The notes under the pieces are model-generated. The model ran no database searches. It was not told the DNA's origin and saw only the letters and a list, made by a program, of their open reading frames with translations. Both the position numbers and the translations under genes were made by a program. DNA of 64,000 nt from an uncultured Tropicimonas sp. (GTDB taxonomy: Bacteria > Pseudomonadota > Alphaproteobacteria > Rhodobacterales > Rhodobacteraceae): NCBI GenBank assembly GCA_947495685.1, contig CANLZY010000003.1, positions 62,001 to 126,000 on the forward strand, written 5' to 3'. Below, piece by piece: positions 43,522-54,730 of this stretch (within the stretch, counting starts at the first letter, position 1; the number at the start of each line of letters is the position of its first letter).

Positions 43522-44245
43522 GCCGGAAGGGCTCCGGATTCCAGCCACAGGCAAACCCGTCACCATCCGGGTCGATCCCGTACCGGTCCCGGTCCGGCCC
43601 GCCAGCGGCCAGAAACTCCCGTTGCGCAATGTCGGCGGAGTGATAGCTGGCGCATTTGCGTTCGGCCTTGGACTGGCTCGGCAAGGTGCGCCGGTAGGCC
43701 TGCTGCCCCACCGGGTTTTTGGTGTTCAGCGCATAGGCTACGATGTCCGGTCCGGTGCTCGACGGACGTTCCGGCACGGCTTCGGGCGCGATGTCCTGGT
43801 ATTGTGCACGCTGCGCTGCCAGGCGCTCGGCGTCGCTTTGGATGCTTTCACGTGCGCTGACCGCAGCAAAGCTCTGCTCGTCTGACAAGCCGGTCGAACT
43901 CGTCGCGGAGCCGCCCCCCACGGAGATGGCTGACAACGGTGCGCCCGGTGCGGGCGTGATGACGGTGCCTGTGGCCGCAGTACTTCCGATACCGGCCGCC
44001 GCAAGATCTGCAGAGGACACCGCAGGGGCCGGGACAGCCGTGGCCGATGGTGCGCCCGTCACCTCGGGCGGTTGCAGGGCAGAGGCATCGGCCAACTGGG
44101 CATTCCGCGCGCTGCGGACGTCCGGTTGACCGGCCTGATAACTGTCATAGTCGTTGAAGCCGACGCCGGCCGCGCTGTCGGGAACCTTGGGGTCACATGC
44201 CGCCAACGCCAGCACGGAGATTGCCGCAATCCCAATTCGTTTCAT
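43505..44245 (-). CDS. Lipoprotein with C-terminal excalibur-like calcium domain
   Basis: 246 residues from ATG 44245. A lipoprotein signal ends in LAAC with Cys17. The middle is low-complexity Ala/Pro/Ser. The C-terminus has CASYHSADIAQREFLAAGG then DRYGIDPDGDGFACGWNPE: the DxDxDGxxC loop of excalibur domains. It is coupled to the downstream amidase by overlap, suggesting an envelope or cell-wall role. Confidence 0.8.
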   Translation of the reverse strand: MKRIGIAAISVLALAACDPKVPDSAAGVGFNDYDSYQAGQPDVRSARNAQLADASALQPPEVTGAPSATAVPAPAVSSADLAAAGIGSTAATGTVITPAPGAPLSAISVGGGSATSSTGLSDEQSFAAVSARESIQSDAERLAAQRAQYQDIAPEAVPERPSSTGPDIVAYALNTKNPVGQQAYRRTLPSQSKAERKCASYHSADIAQREFLAAGGPDRDRYGIDPDGDGFACGWNPEPFRRAVGG

Positions 44246-44279
44246 CGGGTCACCTGCTCGTTCTTGCCTTTGGCTCAGG

Positions 44280-45767
44280 TTACCACCAGCGCGAGGGCTT
44301 TGCCACATACCCGGCTGCGGTCTCCAGCGATTGGGCGATGTTCAGCAGATCACCCTCTTCCCACGGTTTGCCGATCAGTTGCAGCGCCATCGGGAGGCCC
44401 TGCGGATCCAGCCCCGTGGGCACCGAGATTCCGGGCAGCCCGGCGAGGTTTACCGTGACCGTGAACACGTCGTTGAGATACATCTGCACCGGATCGGCAT
44501 CCGCCATTTCCCCCAGACCAAAGGCCGCCGACGGTGTGGCCGGCGTCAGTATCGCGTCTACGCCAGCCTCGAAGGCAAGGTCGAAATCGCGTTTGATCAG
44601 GGCGCGCACCTTGCGGGCGCGGTTGTAGTAGGCGTCGTAGAAGCCCGCCGACAGCACGTAGGTCCCAACCATCACCCGGCGCTGGACCTCGGCCCCGAAC
44701 CCTTCGGCGCGGGTCTTTTCGTACATTTCGGTGATGCCGTCGCCCTGCGCCAACTTGGCCCGGTGGCCAAAGCGTACACCATCGTAGCGGGCCAAGTTCG
44801 ACGAGGCTTCGGCCGGTGCAATGACGTAATAGGTCGGCAACGCGTACTTGGTGTGCGGCAGAGATATATCGACGATTTTCGCGCCTGCGTCGCGCAGCAT
44901 GTCGGCTCCGTCGGACCACAACTTCTCGATATCGGCCGGCATGCCGTCCATGCGGTATTCGCGCGGGATGCCGATGGTCTTGCCGCGGATGTCGCCGGTG
45001 ATCGCGGCCTCGAAATCGGGCACGGGAATGTCCGCCGAGGTCGAATCCCTGGGATCATGACCCGCCATCGTGCCCAGCATGATCGCGGCATCGCGCACGG
45101 TCTTGGTCATCGGTCCGGCCTGATCCAGCGACGATGCAAAGGCAACAATCCCCCAGCGGGACACGCGGCCATAGGTCGGCTTGAGCCCGGTGATGCCCAC
45201 GAACGCTGCGGGCTGGCGGATCGATCCGCCGGTGTCGGTGCCGGTCGCGGCCAGGCAGAGGTCGGCGGCCACGGCAGAGGCGGACCCGCCAGACGAGCCC
45301 CCCGGTGTCAGCGCGGTGTCGTCGCCCGTCCGCCGCCAAGGGTTGACGGCATTGCCATAGGTCGAGGTCTCGTTGGAGGACCCCATGGCGAATTCGTCCA
45401 TGTTGAGTTTGCCCAGCATGATCGACCCCGCCTGCCACAGCCGGGTGGTCACGGTCGATTCGTACTCAGGCTTGAACCCGTCGAGGATGGCAGACGCCGC
45501 CTGGCTGGGAACGCCCTGGGTACAGAACAGGTCCTTGATGCCCAGCGGAATGCCGCACATAGGGTTCTCCGCTCCGCCCTGAATGCGCGCATCGGCGGCG
45601 GCGGCCTGCTTCAGCGCGATCTCGGGTGTCTTGTGGACAAAGGCGCCCAAGGCATCGGCCTGGTCGATCTGGTCGAGGCAGGCCTGGGTGATCTCGGTCG
45701 AGGTCACGTCACCGGCGCGCAGCTTGTCGCGCGCCTCGGCAATTGTCAGCTTGGTCAGTTCGGACAT
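44280..45767 (-). CDS. gatA: Asp/Glu-tRNA amidotransferase subunit A
   Basis: 495 residues from ATG 45767, overlapping the gatC stop by one base (TGATG). Amidase-signature residues are intact: Lys in IPLGIKDLF, Ser in [12 protein letters not shown] and the nucleophile Ser in [14 protein letters not shown]. GatA frees ammonia from glutamine, which GatB uses to convert Glu-tRNA(Gln) or Asp-tRNA(Asn). gatB is not in the window. The gltX gene 2 kb away fits a non-discriminating GluRS feeding this pathway. Confidence 0.96.
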   Translation of the reverse strand: MSELTKLTIAEARDKLRAGDVTSTEITQACLDQIDQADALGAFVHKTPEIALKQAAAADARIQGGAENPMCGIPLGIKDLFCTQGVPSQAASAILDGFKPEYESTVTTRLWQAGSIMLGKLNMDEFAMGSSNETSTYGNAVNPWRRTGDDTALTPGGSSGGSASAVAADLCLAATGTDTGGSIRQPAAFVGITGLKPTYGRVSRWGIVAFASSLDQAGPMTKTVRDAAIMLGTMAGHDPRDSTSADIPVPDFEAAITGDIRGKTIGIPREYRMDGMPADIEKLWSDGADMLRDAGAKIVDISLPHTKYALPTYYVIAPAEASSNLARYDGVRFGHRAKLAQGDGITEMYEKTRAEGFGAEVQRRVMVGTYVLSAGFYDAYYNRARKVRALIKRDFDLAFEAGVDAILTPATPSAAFGLGEMADADPVQMYLNDVFTVTVNLAGLPGISVPTGLDPQGLPMALQLIGKPWEEGDLLNIAQSLETAAGYVAKPSRWW

Positions 45768-46054
45768 CACTCAACCACCTTCGGAACGGCAAAGAAGCCC
45801 TCGCGGGCATCGGGGGCGTTGGCCAGCACCTTTTCCTGGTATCCGCCGTCGGTCACCTCGTCGATGCGACGCTTCAGGCGCATCGGCGTGACCGAGGTCA
45901 TGGGCTCGATGCCCTCCACGTCCACTTCGTTGAGCTGTTCGATAAAGCCGAGGATGGCGTTGAATTCGCCGGCGAGCGCGGGCAGCGCGTCTTCCTCGAC
46001 CTTGATACGGGCGAGTTTCGCGACGCGGCGCGCAGTTTCGATGTCGATCGACAT
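45767..46054 (-). CDS. gatC: Asp/Glu-tRNA amidotransferase subunit C
   Basis: 95 residues with GGAGG upstream of ATG 46054. The family pattern is clear: [29 protein letters not shown] and the C-terminal [12 protein letters not shown]. GatC wraps around GatA and GatB and stabilises the complex. It is first in the gatC-gatA operon and diverges from the MFS gene. Confidence 0.95.
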   Translation of the reverse strand: MSIDIETARRVAKLARIKVEEDALPALAGEFNAILGFIEQLNEVDVEGIEPMTSVTPMRLKRRIDEVTDGGYQEKVLANAPDAREGFFAVPKVVE

Positions 46055-46285
46055 GGGGCCTCCGGGGTCGGGCGGATGATCGGCACGGGTTTAGCCGGGG
46101 TGTGCGCGGGTCGCAAGCGGTGACGCGGGGCCTGGTGGCCAGCAGGCCCCGCCAAGCGCGTTTTTCAGGCGCCAGACTGTGCCAGACAACTCGACAAGAG
46201 CGCCTGGCCACCTCTCCCTGGTGCTTGCTGCAAACCCTGCCGGCGGATACGGTTTGACCCAACGCCCCCATCCGGAGCCGCCGCG

Positions 46286-47605
46286 TTGCTGTCGATCCTG
46301 TCCAACCGAAGCTATCGCCACCTGTTTGCCGCCCAGATCGTTGCCCTGCTTGGCACCGGGTTGGCGACCGTCGCCCTGGGGCTTCTGGCCTATGATCTGG
46401 CGGGAGATGCCGCCGGGTTGGTGCTGGGCACCGCGTTTACCATCAAGATGGTCGCCTATGTCGGCATTGCACCGATCGCCGGAGCGTTCGCCACCCGCTG
46501 GCCACGCCGCAAGATGCTGGTGATGCTGGACCTGATCCGGGCGGGTGTGGCGCTGGCGCTGCCGTTCGTGACCGAGGTCTGGCAGGTTTACGTGTTGATT
46601 TTCGTGCTGCAATCGGCTTCGGCGGCCTTCACACCGACATTTCAGGCCACCATCCCGGACCTGTTGCCGGACGAGAATGACTATACACACGCGCTGTCGT
46701 TGTCCCGGCTGGCCTACGACATGGAGTCGCTGATCTCGCCCATGCTGGCCGCCGCTCTGCTCACCTTCGTCACCTTTGACACATTGTTCCTGGGCACCTG
46801 GGCGGGATTCCTTGCGTCGGCGTTGTTAGTAGTCTCGGCGGTCCTGCCAGACCCCAAACCGACCGCGCCCCGCGGGATTCACGATCGGACCACGCGGGGG
46901 CTCAGGATCTACCTGCACACACCGCGCCTGCAGGGGCTGCTGGCGCTGAACCTTGCCGTGGCCGCAGCGGGGGCGATGGTTATCGTGAACACGGTTGTGC
47001 TGGTGCGAGGCCAGTTGGGGTTGGATGAACACGCAGTCGCCCTGACGCTCAGTGCGTTTGGGGCCGGTTCCATGCTGACCGCGCTGCTGCTGCCCCGCCT
47101 GTTGCACGACCTGCGCGACCGGCAGGTCATGCTGGCTGGTGCGACGCTGATGACCGGCATCCTGTTCGCATTGGCAGCTATCCAGGCCACAGGCGAGCTT
47201 TCCTGGTTGGCGTTGCTGTGCGGCTGGCTGGGGCTTGGGCTGGGGTACTCGGCGGTTCTGACCCCATCCGGACGCCTGTTGCGGCGTTCGTCGCATGCCG
47301 AGGACCGTCCGGCGGTGTTTGCAGCGCAGTTCGCGCTGTCCCATGCCTGTTGGCTGCTCACCTATCCGCTGTCAGGCTGGGTGCAGACCCGGTTCGGGAC
47401 GTTGACCGCGTTGCTTGTTTTGGGGGCGCTGGCCGTCTGCGGTATCGCCCTGTCCATGCGCCTGTGGGGACCGAACCTGCCACGAGAATTCGAACACAGC
47501 CACGAAGACCTGCCGCCCGATCACCCGCACCTGCAAGGGAACGGGCCGCACCGGCACATCTATGTCATCGACGACCACCACAGCCACTGGCCTCAAAGCG
47601 GCTGA
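46286..47605 (+). CDS. MFS transporter with His-rich C-terminal tail
   Basis: 439 residues. The start is TTG 46286 (CGGAG about eight bases upstream); no in-frame ATG precedes it sensibly. About twelve membrane segments of the MFS_3/NreB-like group. After residue 400 the tail is His-rich (SHEDLPPDHPHLQ, then GPHRHIYVIDDHHSH; nine or more His in about 40 residues). Similar tails in NreB-type exporters bind Ni2+ or other metals, so metal efflux is a fair guess, unproven. Confidence 0.83.
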   Translation: MLSILSNRSYRHLFAAQIVALLGTGLATVALGLLAYDLAGDAAGLVLGTAFTIKMVAYVGIAPIAGAFATRWPRRKMLVMLDLIRAGVALALPFVTEVWQVYVLIFVLQSASAAFTPTFQATIPDLLPDENDYTHALSLSRLAYDMESLISPMLAAALLTFVTFDTLFLGTWAGFLASALLVVSAVLPDPKPTAPRGIHDRTTRGLRIYLHTPRLQGLLALNLAVAAAGAMVIVNTVVLVRGQLGLDEHAVALTLSAFGAGSMLTALLLPRLLHDLRDRQVMLAGATLMTGILFALAAIQATGELSWLALLCGWLGLGLGYSAVLTPSGRLLRRSSHAEDRPAVFAAQFALSHACWLLTYPLSGWVQTRFGTLTALLVLGALAVCGIALSMRLWGPNLPREFEHSHEDLPPDHPHLQGNGPHRHIYVIDDHHSHWPQSG

Positions 47606-47631
47606 CCCGCCCGGATCGGGCGGGCGTCACC

Positions 47632-48951
47632 TCAGAGGCGCGGCTTTGCCTGCATCAACGGCATGAAATCGGCCATCTCCGGGCCGCGTTCGCGCCCGGT
47701 CAGGGCCTTGCGCAGCGGCATGAACAGCCCCCTGCCCTTGCGCCCGGTGGCCGCCTTGACCGCGTTGGTCCAGGTGCCCCAGGTGCTGTCGTCAAATGGC
47801 AGGTCCGGCAACATTCCGATCGCCGTGGCGATGAACTCCGCATCTTCGGGGTCGACCAGCGCCTCGGCACCGTTGGACAGAACGCCCCACCAGCCGGCAA
47901 TGTCGCCGCGCGTGGTGATGTTTTCGCGCACAACACTCCAGAACCGTTCTGCCTGCTCTGCCGGCACGCCAATTCCGGCCAGTTGGTCGGCAACAGCCTC
48001 CAGCGGCAGCGAATGCAGGAACCGCGCAGTCAGCGGGAACAGGTCCTCGCTGTCGAACTTGGTCGGGGCCGAGCCGAAGTGGTTCACCTCAAAGCCATCA
48101 ATCAGCTCCTGATGCGATGTGCGAACCTCCACCGGGTCGGACGAGCCAAGCCGCGCCATCAGCGACAACAGGGCCATCGGTTCCACGCCACGCTCACGCA
48201 GATCGCGCAGCGCCAACGTGCCAAAACGTTTCGACAGCGCCTCGCCCTGCGGGCCGGTCAGCAACGAATGGTGCGCAAACGCAGGCAACCCGCCGCCCAG
48301 CGCCAAAATGATCTGAATCTGGGTCGCCGTGTTGGTCACGTGGTCGGCGCCGCGCACCACGTTGGTGATGCCCATTTCAACGTCATCCACAACCGAGGCG
48401 AGCGTATACAGCACCTGTCCGTCGCCGCGGATCAGCACCGGGTCGGATACCGAAGCCGCATCGATCGAGATGTCACCAAGAATGCCGTCGTCCCATTCGA
48501 TGCGCTCCCGATCGAGCAGGAACCGCCAGTGACCGGAACGATCCGCCCTCAGCGCCACCTTGGCATCTTCGGACAAGGCCAGCGCCGCGCGGTCATAGAC
48601 AGGCGGCTTGCCCATGTTCAGTTGTTTCTTGCGCTTCAGGTCCAGTTCGGTCGGCGTCTCGAAACACTCATAGAACCGTCCCATTTCGCGCAGCTTGTCT
48701 GCGGCCTCGGCGTATCGGTCCAGCCGGTCCGACTGTCGCTCCACCCGGTCCCAAGTCAGGCCGAGCCATTCGAGGTCTTCCATGATGCCGTCGGCATATT
48801 CCTGCTTCGACCGCTGGGGATCGGTATCGTCCAGCCGCAGGATGAACGTGCCACCGGCCTTGCGTGCAATCATCCAGTTGAACAGCGCTGTGCGCAGATT
48901 GCCCACATGCAGAAAGCCAGTGGGCGATGGGGCAAATCGGGTGACGGTCAT
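47632..48951 (-). CDS. gltX: Glutamyl-tRNA synthetase
   Basis: 439 residues from ATG 48951, with AGGAGA upstream. The HIGH-region is FAPSPTGFLHVGNLRTALF and the KMSKS equivalent is EALSKRFG. Length is shorter than E. coli GluRS (about 471) and fits the second GltX type of alphaproteobacteria. With gatCA nearby it may be the non-discriminating enzyme that mischarges tRNA(Gln); that is inference. Confidence 0.95.
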   Translation of the reverse strand: MTVTRFAPSPTGFLHVGNLRTALFNWMIARKAGGTFILRLDDTDPQRSKQEYADGIMEDLEWLGLTWDRVERQSDRLDRYAEAADKLREMGRFYECFETPTELDLKRKKQLNMGKPPVYDRAALALSEDAKVALRADRSGHWRFLLDRERIEWDDGILGDISIDAASVSDPVLIRGDGQVLYTLASVVDDVEMGITNVVRGADHVTNTATQIQIILALGGGLPAFAHHSLLTGPQGEALSKRFGTLALRDLRERGVEPMALLSLMARLGSSDPVEVRTSHQELIDGFEVNHFGSAPTKFDSEDLFPLTARFLHSLPLEAVADQLAGIGVPAEQAERFWSVVRENITTRGDIAGWWGVLSNGAEALVDPEDAEFIATAIGMLPDLPFDDSTWGTWTNAVKAATGRKGRGLFMPLRKALTGRERGPEMADFMPLMQAKPRL

Positions 48952-49033
48952 GTTAAAGTCTCCTATCCCGCGCCCTCTTCCACAGGGCGGCGTTCTTGTC
49001 CATACCGGGCAGAGGGATTCGAAAGGGTCAAGG

Positions 49034-49438
49034 ATGGATTGGTCCACCGCGATTGCACCGGGCGTCGACGACATTGCCGAGCTTGCGGAGGAAGCGCGAG
49101 CCGCGCTTCCTCCGCCGTTCGATTTTCCGGCCAAACAGGTCGTCATCCAGGTCGTGGACCTCGCCGATGCCGACATGCTGGCGGATCTGGACATCGAGAA
49201 CCCGTTCGAACTGACGGGGTTGTACGACGGCATTCCAATGACCGAACGCTCTGTCATGGACCAACCCGCACAGCCCGACACGATCTGGCTGTTTCGCCGG
49301 GCGATTCTGGAAGAATGGGTCGAACGGGGCGACGTGAGCCTTGCCGAACTGGTGAACAACGTGGTCGTGCACGAATTTGCCCATCATTTTGGCTGGTCCG
49401 ATGCCGACATCGCCAAGATTGACCCCTGGTGGGAATGA
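49034..49438 (+). CDS. Zincin-like metallopeptidase family protein (DUF1025)
   Basis: 134 residues from ATG 49034, with CAAGG upstream; the frame extends far left, but only antisense to gltX. The zinc motif HEFAHHFGWSD (HExxH) near the C-terminus is the hallmark of the MtfA-unrelated, minimal zincins of this family. Central TVYD-like segments (ELTGLYDGIPMTER) match. Substrate unknown. Confidence 0.9.
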   Translation: MDWSTAIAPGVDDIAELAEEARAALPPPFDFPAKQVVIQVVDLADADMLADLDIENPFELTGLYDGIPMTERSVMDQPAQPDTIWLFRRAILEEWVERGDVSLAELVNNVVVHEFAHHFGWSDADIAKIDPWWE

Positions 49439-49534
49439 TCCTGATAAAACTTTCGCGACCAGGCGTCTTTTTTCTGGCAAATCAACTTTAGGACTCTACC
49501 TTGGAAATTATCGATATTTTTCCGAGGATGAGAC

Positions 49535-50455
49535 ATGACTTCCATTTCCCGACGCCAAGCCCTCCTTGCCACCGCCTCTGCGCCCGTTGCCCTCGCAGCC
49601 CCCGGGTTCGCTATGGCCGATGGCCATGCCGCCAAGAAGATGTCCATGAGCAAGGCTCGCGGCTTTCAGCTGGGTGACCTGCAGGTCACGACCCTTCTTG
49701 CCGGGACGACCCCGCGAGAGGCGCCGCACTCGATCTTTGGCCTCAACGTCGGTGATGACGAGTTCGCCAAGGTCAGCGCCGACAACTTCATCGGAACGGA
49801 CTCGGCGCAGTTCTATTTCACACCGACCGTCATCAGCAACGGTAGCGAAGTGATCCTGTTCGATACCGGCCTGAACCCGGCAGGCATCACGGCTGCCCTG
49901 GCCGATGCAGGGTATGCGCCGGGCGACATCACCCACGTGGTTCTGACCCACATGCATGGTGATCACGTCGGCGGGTTGATGAACGACGGCACACCGACCT
50001 TTGCCAACGCGGCCTATATCACCGGCCAGATCGAATACGACCATTGGGCCGCCGCCGGCAACGACGGTTTCGACGCCAAGGTCAAGCCGCTCGCCGACAA
50101 GATGAGCTTTATCGGCGATGGGGATTCTGTCGTCAGCGGCGTAACCGCAATGGCCGCCTTTGGCCACACGCCCGGCCACATGACCTACATGCTGGAAAGC
50201 GGTGGCAAGCAGCTGTTGCTGATGGCGGACCTGGCAAACCACTATGTCTGGTCCCTCGCCTATCCGGACTGGGAAGTGAAGTTCGACGCCGACAAGGCCG
50301 CCGCAGCGGCAACGCGCCGAAAGGTGCTGGGAATGGTGGCCACCGACAAGATTCCGGTGATCGGCTATCACATGCCCTTCCCGGCCGCGGGCTTTGTCGA
50401 GACTCGCGACGATGGTTTCCACTACGTGCCCGTGTCCTACCAGATGATGGGCTGA
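49535..50455 (+). CDS. Tat-exported metallo-beta-lactamase-fold hydrolase
   Basis: 306 residues, start after GAGGATGAG. Tat signal SRRQALLATASAPVAL, with likely cleavage after AMA at residue 28. The MBL zinc motif THMHGDHVGG (HxHxDH) and the later GHTPGHMTYM and GYHMPFP ligands are present. It belongs to the lactonase or glyoxalase-like periplasmic group. The substrate cannot be assigned. Followed by a hairpin terminator. Confidence 0.9.
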   Translation: MTSISRRQALLATASAPVALAAPGFAMADGHAAKKMSMSKARGFQLGDLQVTTLLAGTTPREAPHSIFGLNVGDDEFAKVSADNFIGTDSAQFYFTPTVISNGSEVILFDTGLNPAGITAALADAGYAPGDITHVVLTHMHGDHVGGLMNDGTPTFANAAYITGQIEYDHWAAAGNDGFDAKVKPLADKMSFIGDGDSVVSGVTAMAAFGHTPGHMTYMLESGGKQLLLMADLANHYVWSLAYPDWEVKFDADKAAAAATRRKVLGMVATDKIPVIGYHMPFPAAGFVETRDDGFHYVPVSYQMMG

Positions 50456-50469
50456 CGTCCGTCTCGCGG

Positions 50470-50504
50470 CGTCCTGCCCCTTCCCTGGGGCGGGACGTGG
50501 TTTC
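50470..50504 (+). terminator. Intrinsic terminator after the MBL hydrolase gene
   Basis: 11-bp stem CGTCCTGCCCC/GGGGCGGGACG (one G-U pair) with loop TTCCCT, followed by TGGTTTCT. It starts 15 bases past the stop codon. Confidence 0.7.
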
Positions 50505-50600
50505 TATGACCTCCCCACGCGGTGTCACGGATGGTTGGGATAAAAAACCTTTATTATTTGCCAGATACGGTTTGACGGCGCGGTCACACCAAGGACGGTC

Positions 50601-50699
50601 ATGAAGGCAGTACCGGACGGGTTCGTACCGATAGCGCCCAACTTCCTGGCCTTTGCGGACACTCCGCCCAAGGGATGGTCGGGGCACCACCTGCGGTAA
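50601..50699 (+). CDS. Possible 32-residue small protein
   Basis: ATG 50601 to TAA 50699, beginning MKAVPDGFVPIAPNF, with AAGGACGG six bases before the start and an AT-rich patch upstream. No relative recognised. It could be a leader of the PfkB kinase unit 80 bases downstream, or chance. Low confidence. Confidence 0.3.
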   Translation: MKAVPDGFVPIAPNFLAFADTPPKGWSGHHLR

Positions 50700-50779
50700 A
50701 ATCCCGCGCCTTATTGGGTTGCATCATCGCTCTGAATGGGTTGTGTGTGCGCAAACATCCGCCAAGCTAGGTCAATTCC

Positions 50780-51727
50780 GTGCCTGACATCCTTACGATT
50801 ACACTGAACCCCGCTCTCGACATCAACACCGAAACCGAACGGGTCGTCTCCGAGGTCAAGCTGCGCTGCAGCGACCCGCAAGTCGATCCAGGCGGCGGCG
50901 GCATCAACGTGGCGCGCGCCATCCAGCATCTGGGTGGTGAGGCGATTGCCCTGGTTGCCACGGCCGGCCACAACGGCGGTCGCCTGCTCGACCTGCTGAA
51001 GGAAGAAGGGATCCCTACGGTCTCGATTCCCGGTCCGGGCGAGACGCGCTCGAGTGTCGTGGTGAACTGCCTCGCGACAGGTGAACAATATCGCTATGTT
51101 CTGCCTGGCCCCTCGTGGAACGAAGACCACGTAGAGCTGACGTTGAAGACCGCAGTCGAGAACGCTCCGGAGAACGGATTTATTGTTCTCAGCGGCAGCC
51201 AGCCTCCGGGGGTTCCGATCGACTTCGAGGACCGGTTGACCCTGGCCCTGACCAAGACCGGCGCACGCCTGATCGTGGACACATCCGGCGAACCGCTCCG
51301 CCACATGATCGAAAACCCCAAGACCCCGCCGTTCCTGCTGCGCTCCGACGATGAAGAGGCCGAGGGCCTTGCCGGGCACAAGCTCGAAACCCCGTCCGAT
51401 ACGGCCGCCTACTCCCGCAGCCTGATCGAACGCGGTGTGGCCGAAAACATCATCTTTGCACGTGGGGCCGAGGGTTCGGTGCTGACAACCGCCGAAGGCT
51501 CCTGGCTGGCGACCGCCGCCAAGGTCGAGGTCGTGTCCAAGGTCGGTGCCGGCGACAGCTATGTCGGCGGCTTCACCCTGTGTCTGTCGCGGGGCGAATC
51601 GATCCAGGAGGCCGCACGTTGGGGCGCCGCCGCAGCCAGCGCCGCAGTGATGACCGAAGCGACCCAACTGTGCCGCAACGAAGACGTGGAGCGGTTGCTG
51701 CCACAGTGCAAGCTGATCGAGCTCTGA
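50780..51727 (+). CDS. PfkB-family hexose kinase (1-phosphofructokinase type)
   Basis: 315 residues from GTG 50780. The opening DILTITLNPALDINTETERV and the PGGGGINVARAI sugar-binding loop are typical of 1-phosphofructokinase, LacC and Pfk-2. The anion-hole motif KVGAGDSYVGGF carries the catalytic Asp. It phosphorylates a fructose- or tagatose-phosphate. No fru PTS genes are next to it; an ArsC-like gene follows by three bases. Confidence 0.9.
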   Translation: MPDILTITLNPALDINTETERVVSEVKLRCSDPQVDPGGGGINVARAIQHLGGEAIALVATAGHNGGRLLDLLKEEGIPTVSIPGPGETRSSVVVNCLATGEQYRYVLPGPSWNEDHVELTLKTAVENAPENGFIVLSGSQPPGVPIDFEDRLTLALTKTGARLIVDTSGEPLRHMIENPKTPPFLLRSDDEEAEGLAGHKLETPSDTAAYSRSLIERGVAENIIFARGAEGSVLTTAEGSWLATAAKVEVVSKVGAGDSYVGGFTLCLSRGESIQEAARWGAAAASAAVMTEATQLCRNEDVERLLPQCKLIEL

Positions 51728-51730
51728 AAA

Positions 51731-52159
51731 ATGGATGTGGTGATCCATCACAACCCGGCCTGCAGCAAGTCGCGTGACGTGCTGCGGGTCATACAGGCCG
51801 CCGGTTACACCCCCAAGATCATCGAATACGTCGAAACTGGCTGGACCAAGCCCCAGTTGCTGGGCCTGTTCGCCGCCGCTGGCCTGACCCCGCGACAAGC
51901 CCTGAGGACCCACCGAAGCCCGGCCGAAGATCTTGGCCTGCTGGGCGACACGGTCACCGACGCCGCCATTCTGGACGCCATGGTCGCCCACCCGGTGCTC
52001 GTCGAGCGTCCCATCGTGTGCACATCAAAGGGCGTTCGCCTGTGCCGCCCGGTCGGGACGGTGTTGGAATTGCTAGACACTTGGCCCGATGCTCCGTTTG
52101 CCAAGGCCAACGGCGAGCTGCTGATCGACGCGCAAGGGCTGCCGGTTCCGGAAGCCTGA
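51731..52159 (+). CDS. ArsC-family reductase (arsenate reductase-like)
   Basis: 142 residues. Thioredoxin-like ArsC fold: the catalytic Cys is in HHNPACSKSR, and LVERPIVCTSKG carries the conserved Arg-Pro. E. coli-type ArsC reduces arsenate using glutaredoxin; several relatives (YffB, Spx) do not. Without arsB or arsR nearby, arsenate reduction is likely but not proven. Probably co-transcribed with the kinase. Confidence 0.87.
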   Translation: MDVVIHHNPACSKSRDVLRVIQAAGYTPKIIEYVETGWTKPQLLGLFAAAGLTPRQALRTHRSPAEDLGLLGDTVTDAAILDAMVAHPVLVERPIVCTSKGVRLCRPVGTVLELLDTWPDAPFAKANGELLIDAQGLPVPEA

Positions 52160-52620
52160 CTTCCGCGTTCGCCCCTGCGGATTCACCAGGTTCGCCCCCA
52201 ACGTCCAGAACAGTCGCCTTGGACCCGAATGCAGGCCGCCTTGCGTGAGCCCGCCAGACATCGCGGTGGCCGGGTTGTGCATCCTGTCGGAGAATCGCCG
52301 CAGATCCGACAATTTCCGGGCATCCCTAGCTGCACGGAAACACACTGCGCCAACACGTCCAACATCATCCCGATGTAGCGTCGGCAAAACACTGGGGCCT
52401 AAGGGTGCAGGCCCAACTGGCGAACCAAGGGTATGACCAAGGGCAAGGCTCCCGTCGACATCACTGCCGTTGTGCTCGCCTCGGCGCCACCTCCGGCGAA
52501 TGTGGCCGACGCAATCAAAACGGATCAGCGTAGGATCAAATCCAGCTTCGGTCGAGAATCACATCCGGGCGGCACTGCCGACCTACGGCAGGTGCCAGCC
52601 ATATCCGCGTCCAGAACGAG
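52160..52620. other. Intergenic region downstream of arsC-like gene and groEL
   Basis: About 460 bases between convergent genes. The groEL terminator is at its right end. No coding frame or RNA recognised in the rest. Confidence 0.5.
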
Positions 52621-52646
52621 AAAAGGGGCCGCAAACGCGGCCCCTT
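52621..52646 (-). terminator. Intrinsic terminator after groEL
   Basis: Stem GGGGCCGC/GCGGCCCC, loop AAAC, extended by AA/TT pairs, with TTTT following in the minus direction. About 30 bases past the groEL stop. Confidence 0.9.
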
Positions 52647-52674
52647 CCCGAACTGTCGCAACGACAGCGGCTGA

Positions 52675-54324
<1,650 letters not shown>

Positions 54325-54373
54325 TTATTGCTACTCCTGAATTTCTGTTTCGTAAAAGGTTCGGCGACCGGAA

Positions 54374-54661
54374 TCAGGCGATAATGCCCAGGATGTCGCC
54401 TTCCTTCATGATCAGCAGATCCTTGCCGTCAACGGTGACTTCCGTGCCCGACCACTTGCCGAACAGGATCTTGTCGCCTGCCTTGACGTCCAGGGCGATG
54501 CGCTCGCCGTCGTCGTCTTTGGTGCCGGCGCCAACAGCCACAACCAGACCTTCGGCGGGCTTTTCCTTGGCGGTATCGGGGATGATAAGGCCGCCAGCGG
54601 TTTTCTCTTCGCTTTCGACTCGCTCGACCAGAACTCGGTCATGCAGCGGTGTGAATGCCAT
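54374..54661 (-). CDS. groES: 10-kDa co-chaperonin GroES
   Basis: 95 residues, [20 protein letters not shown] to DILGIIA, including the mobile loop around [18 protein letters not shown]. It caps GroEL. First gene of the operon; the promoter and CIRCE element lie 36-100 bases upstream. Confidence 0.98.
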   Translation of the reverse strand: MAFTPLHDRVLVERVESEEKTAGGLIIPDTAKEKPAEGLVVAVGAGTKDDDGERIALDVKAGDKILFGKWSGTEVTVDGKDLLIMKEGDILGIIA

Positions 54662-54696
54662 GTCGGAACGCTCCTACGTTCTTATGTTTCTCCCAA

Positions 54697-54723
54697 TTAT
54701 CACTCGCCAGTGACGAGTGATAA
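54697..54723. promoter_or_regulatory. CIRCE-type HrcA operator (variant arms)
   Basis: Perfect 9-bp inverted repeat TTATCACTC-N9-GAGTGATAA. The standard CIRCE is TTAGCACTC-N9-GAGTGCTAA; here the fourth base of each arm is changed symmetrically (G to T, C to A). It lies between the -10 box and groES, where HrcA would block transcription. Confidence 0.9.
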
Positions 54724-54730
54724 CGGCGGG

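Larger units (their letters stand above)
50456..50779. other. Intergenic region with AT-rich promoter-like segment
   Basis: 324 bases. After the terminator an AT-rich patch at 50540-50570 (GATAAAAAACCTTTATTATT) could be a promoter for the genes to the right. A 32-codon frame at 50601 is listed separately. Confidence 0.45.
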
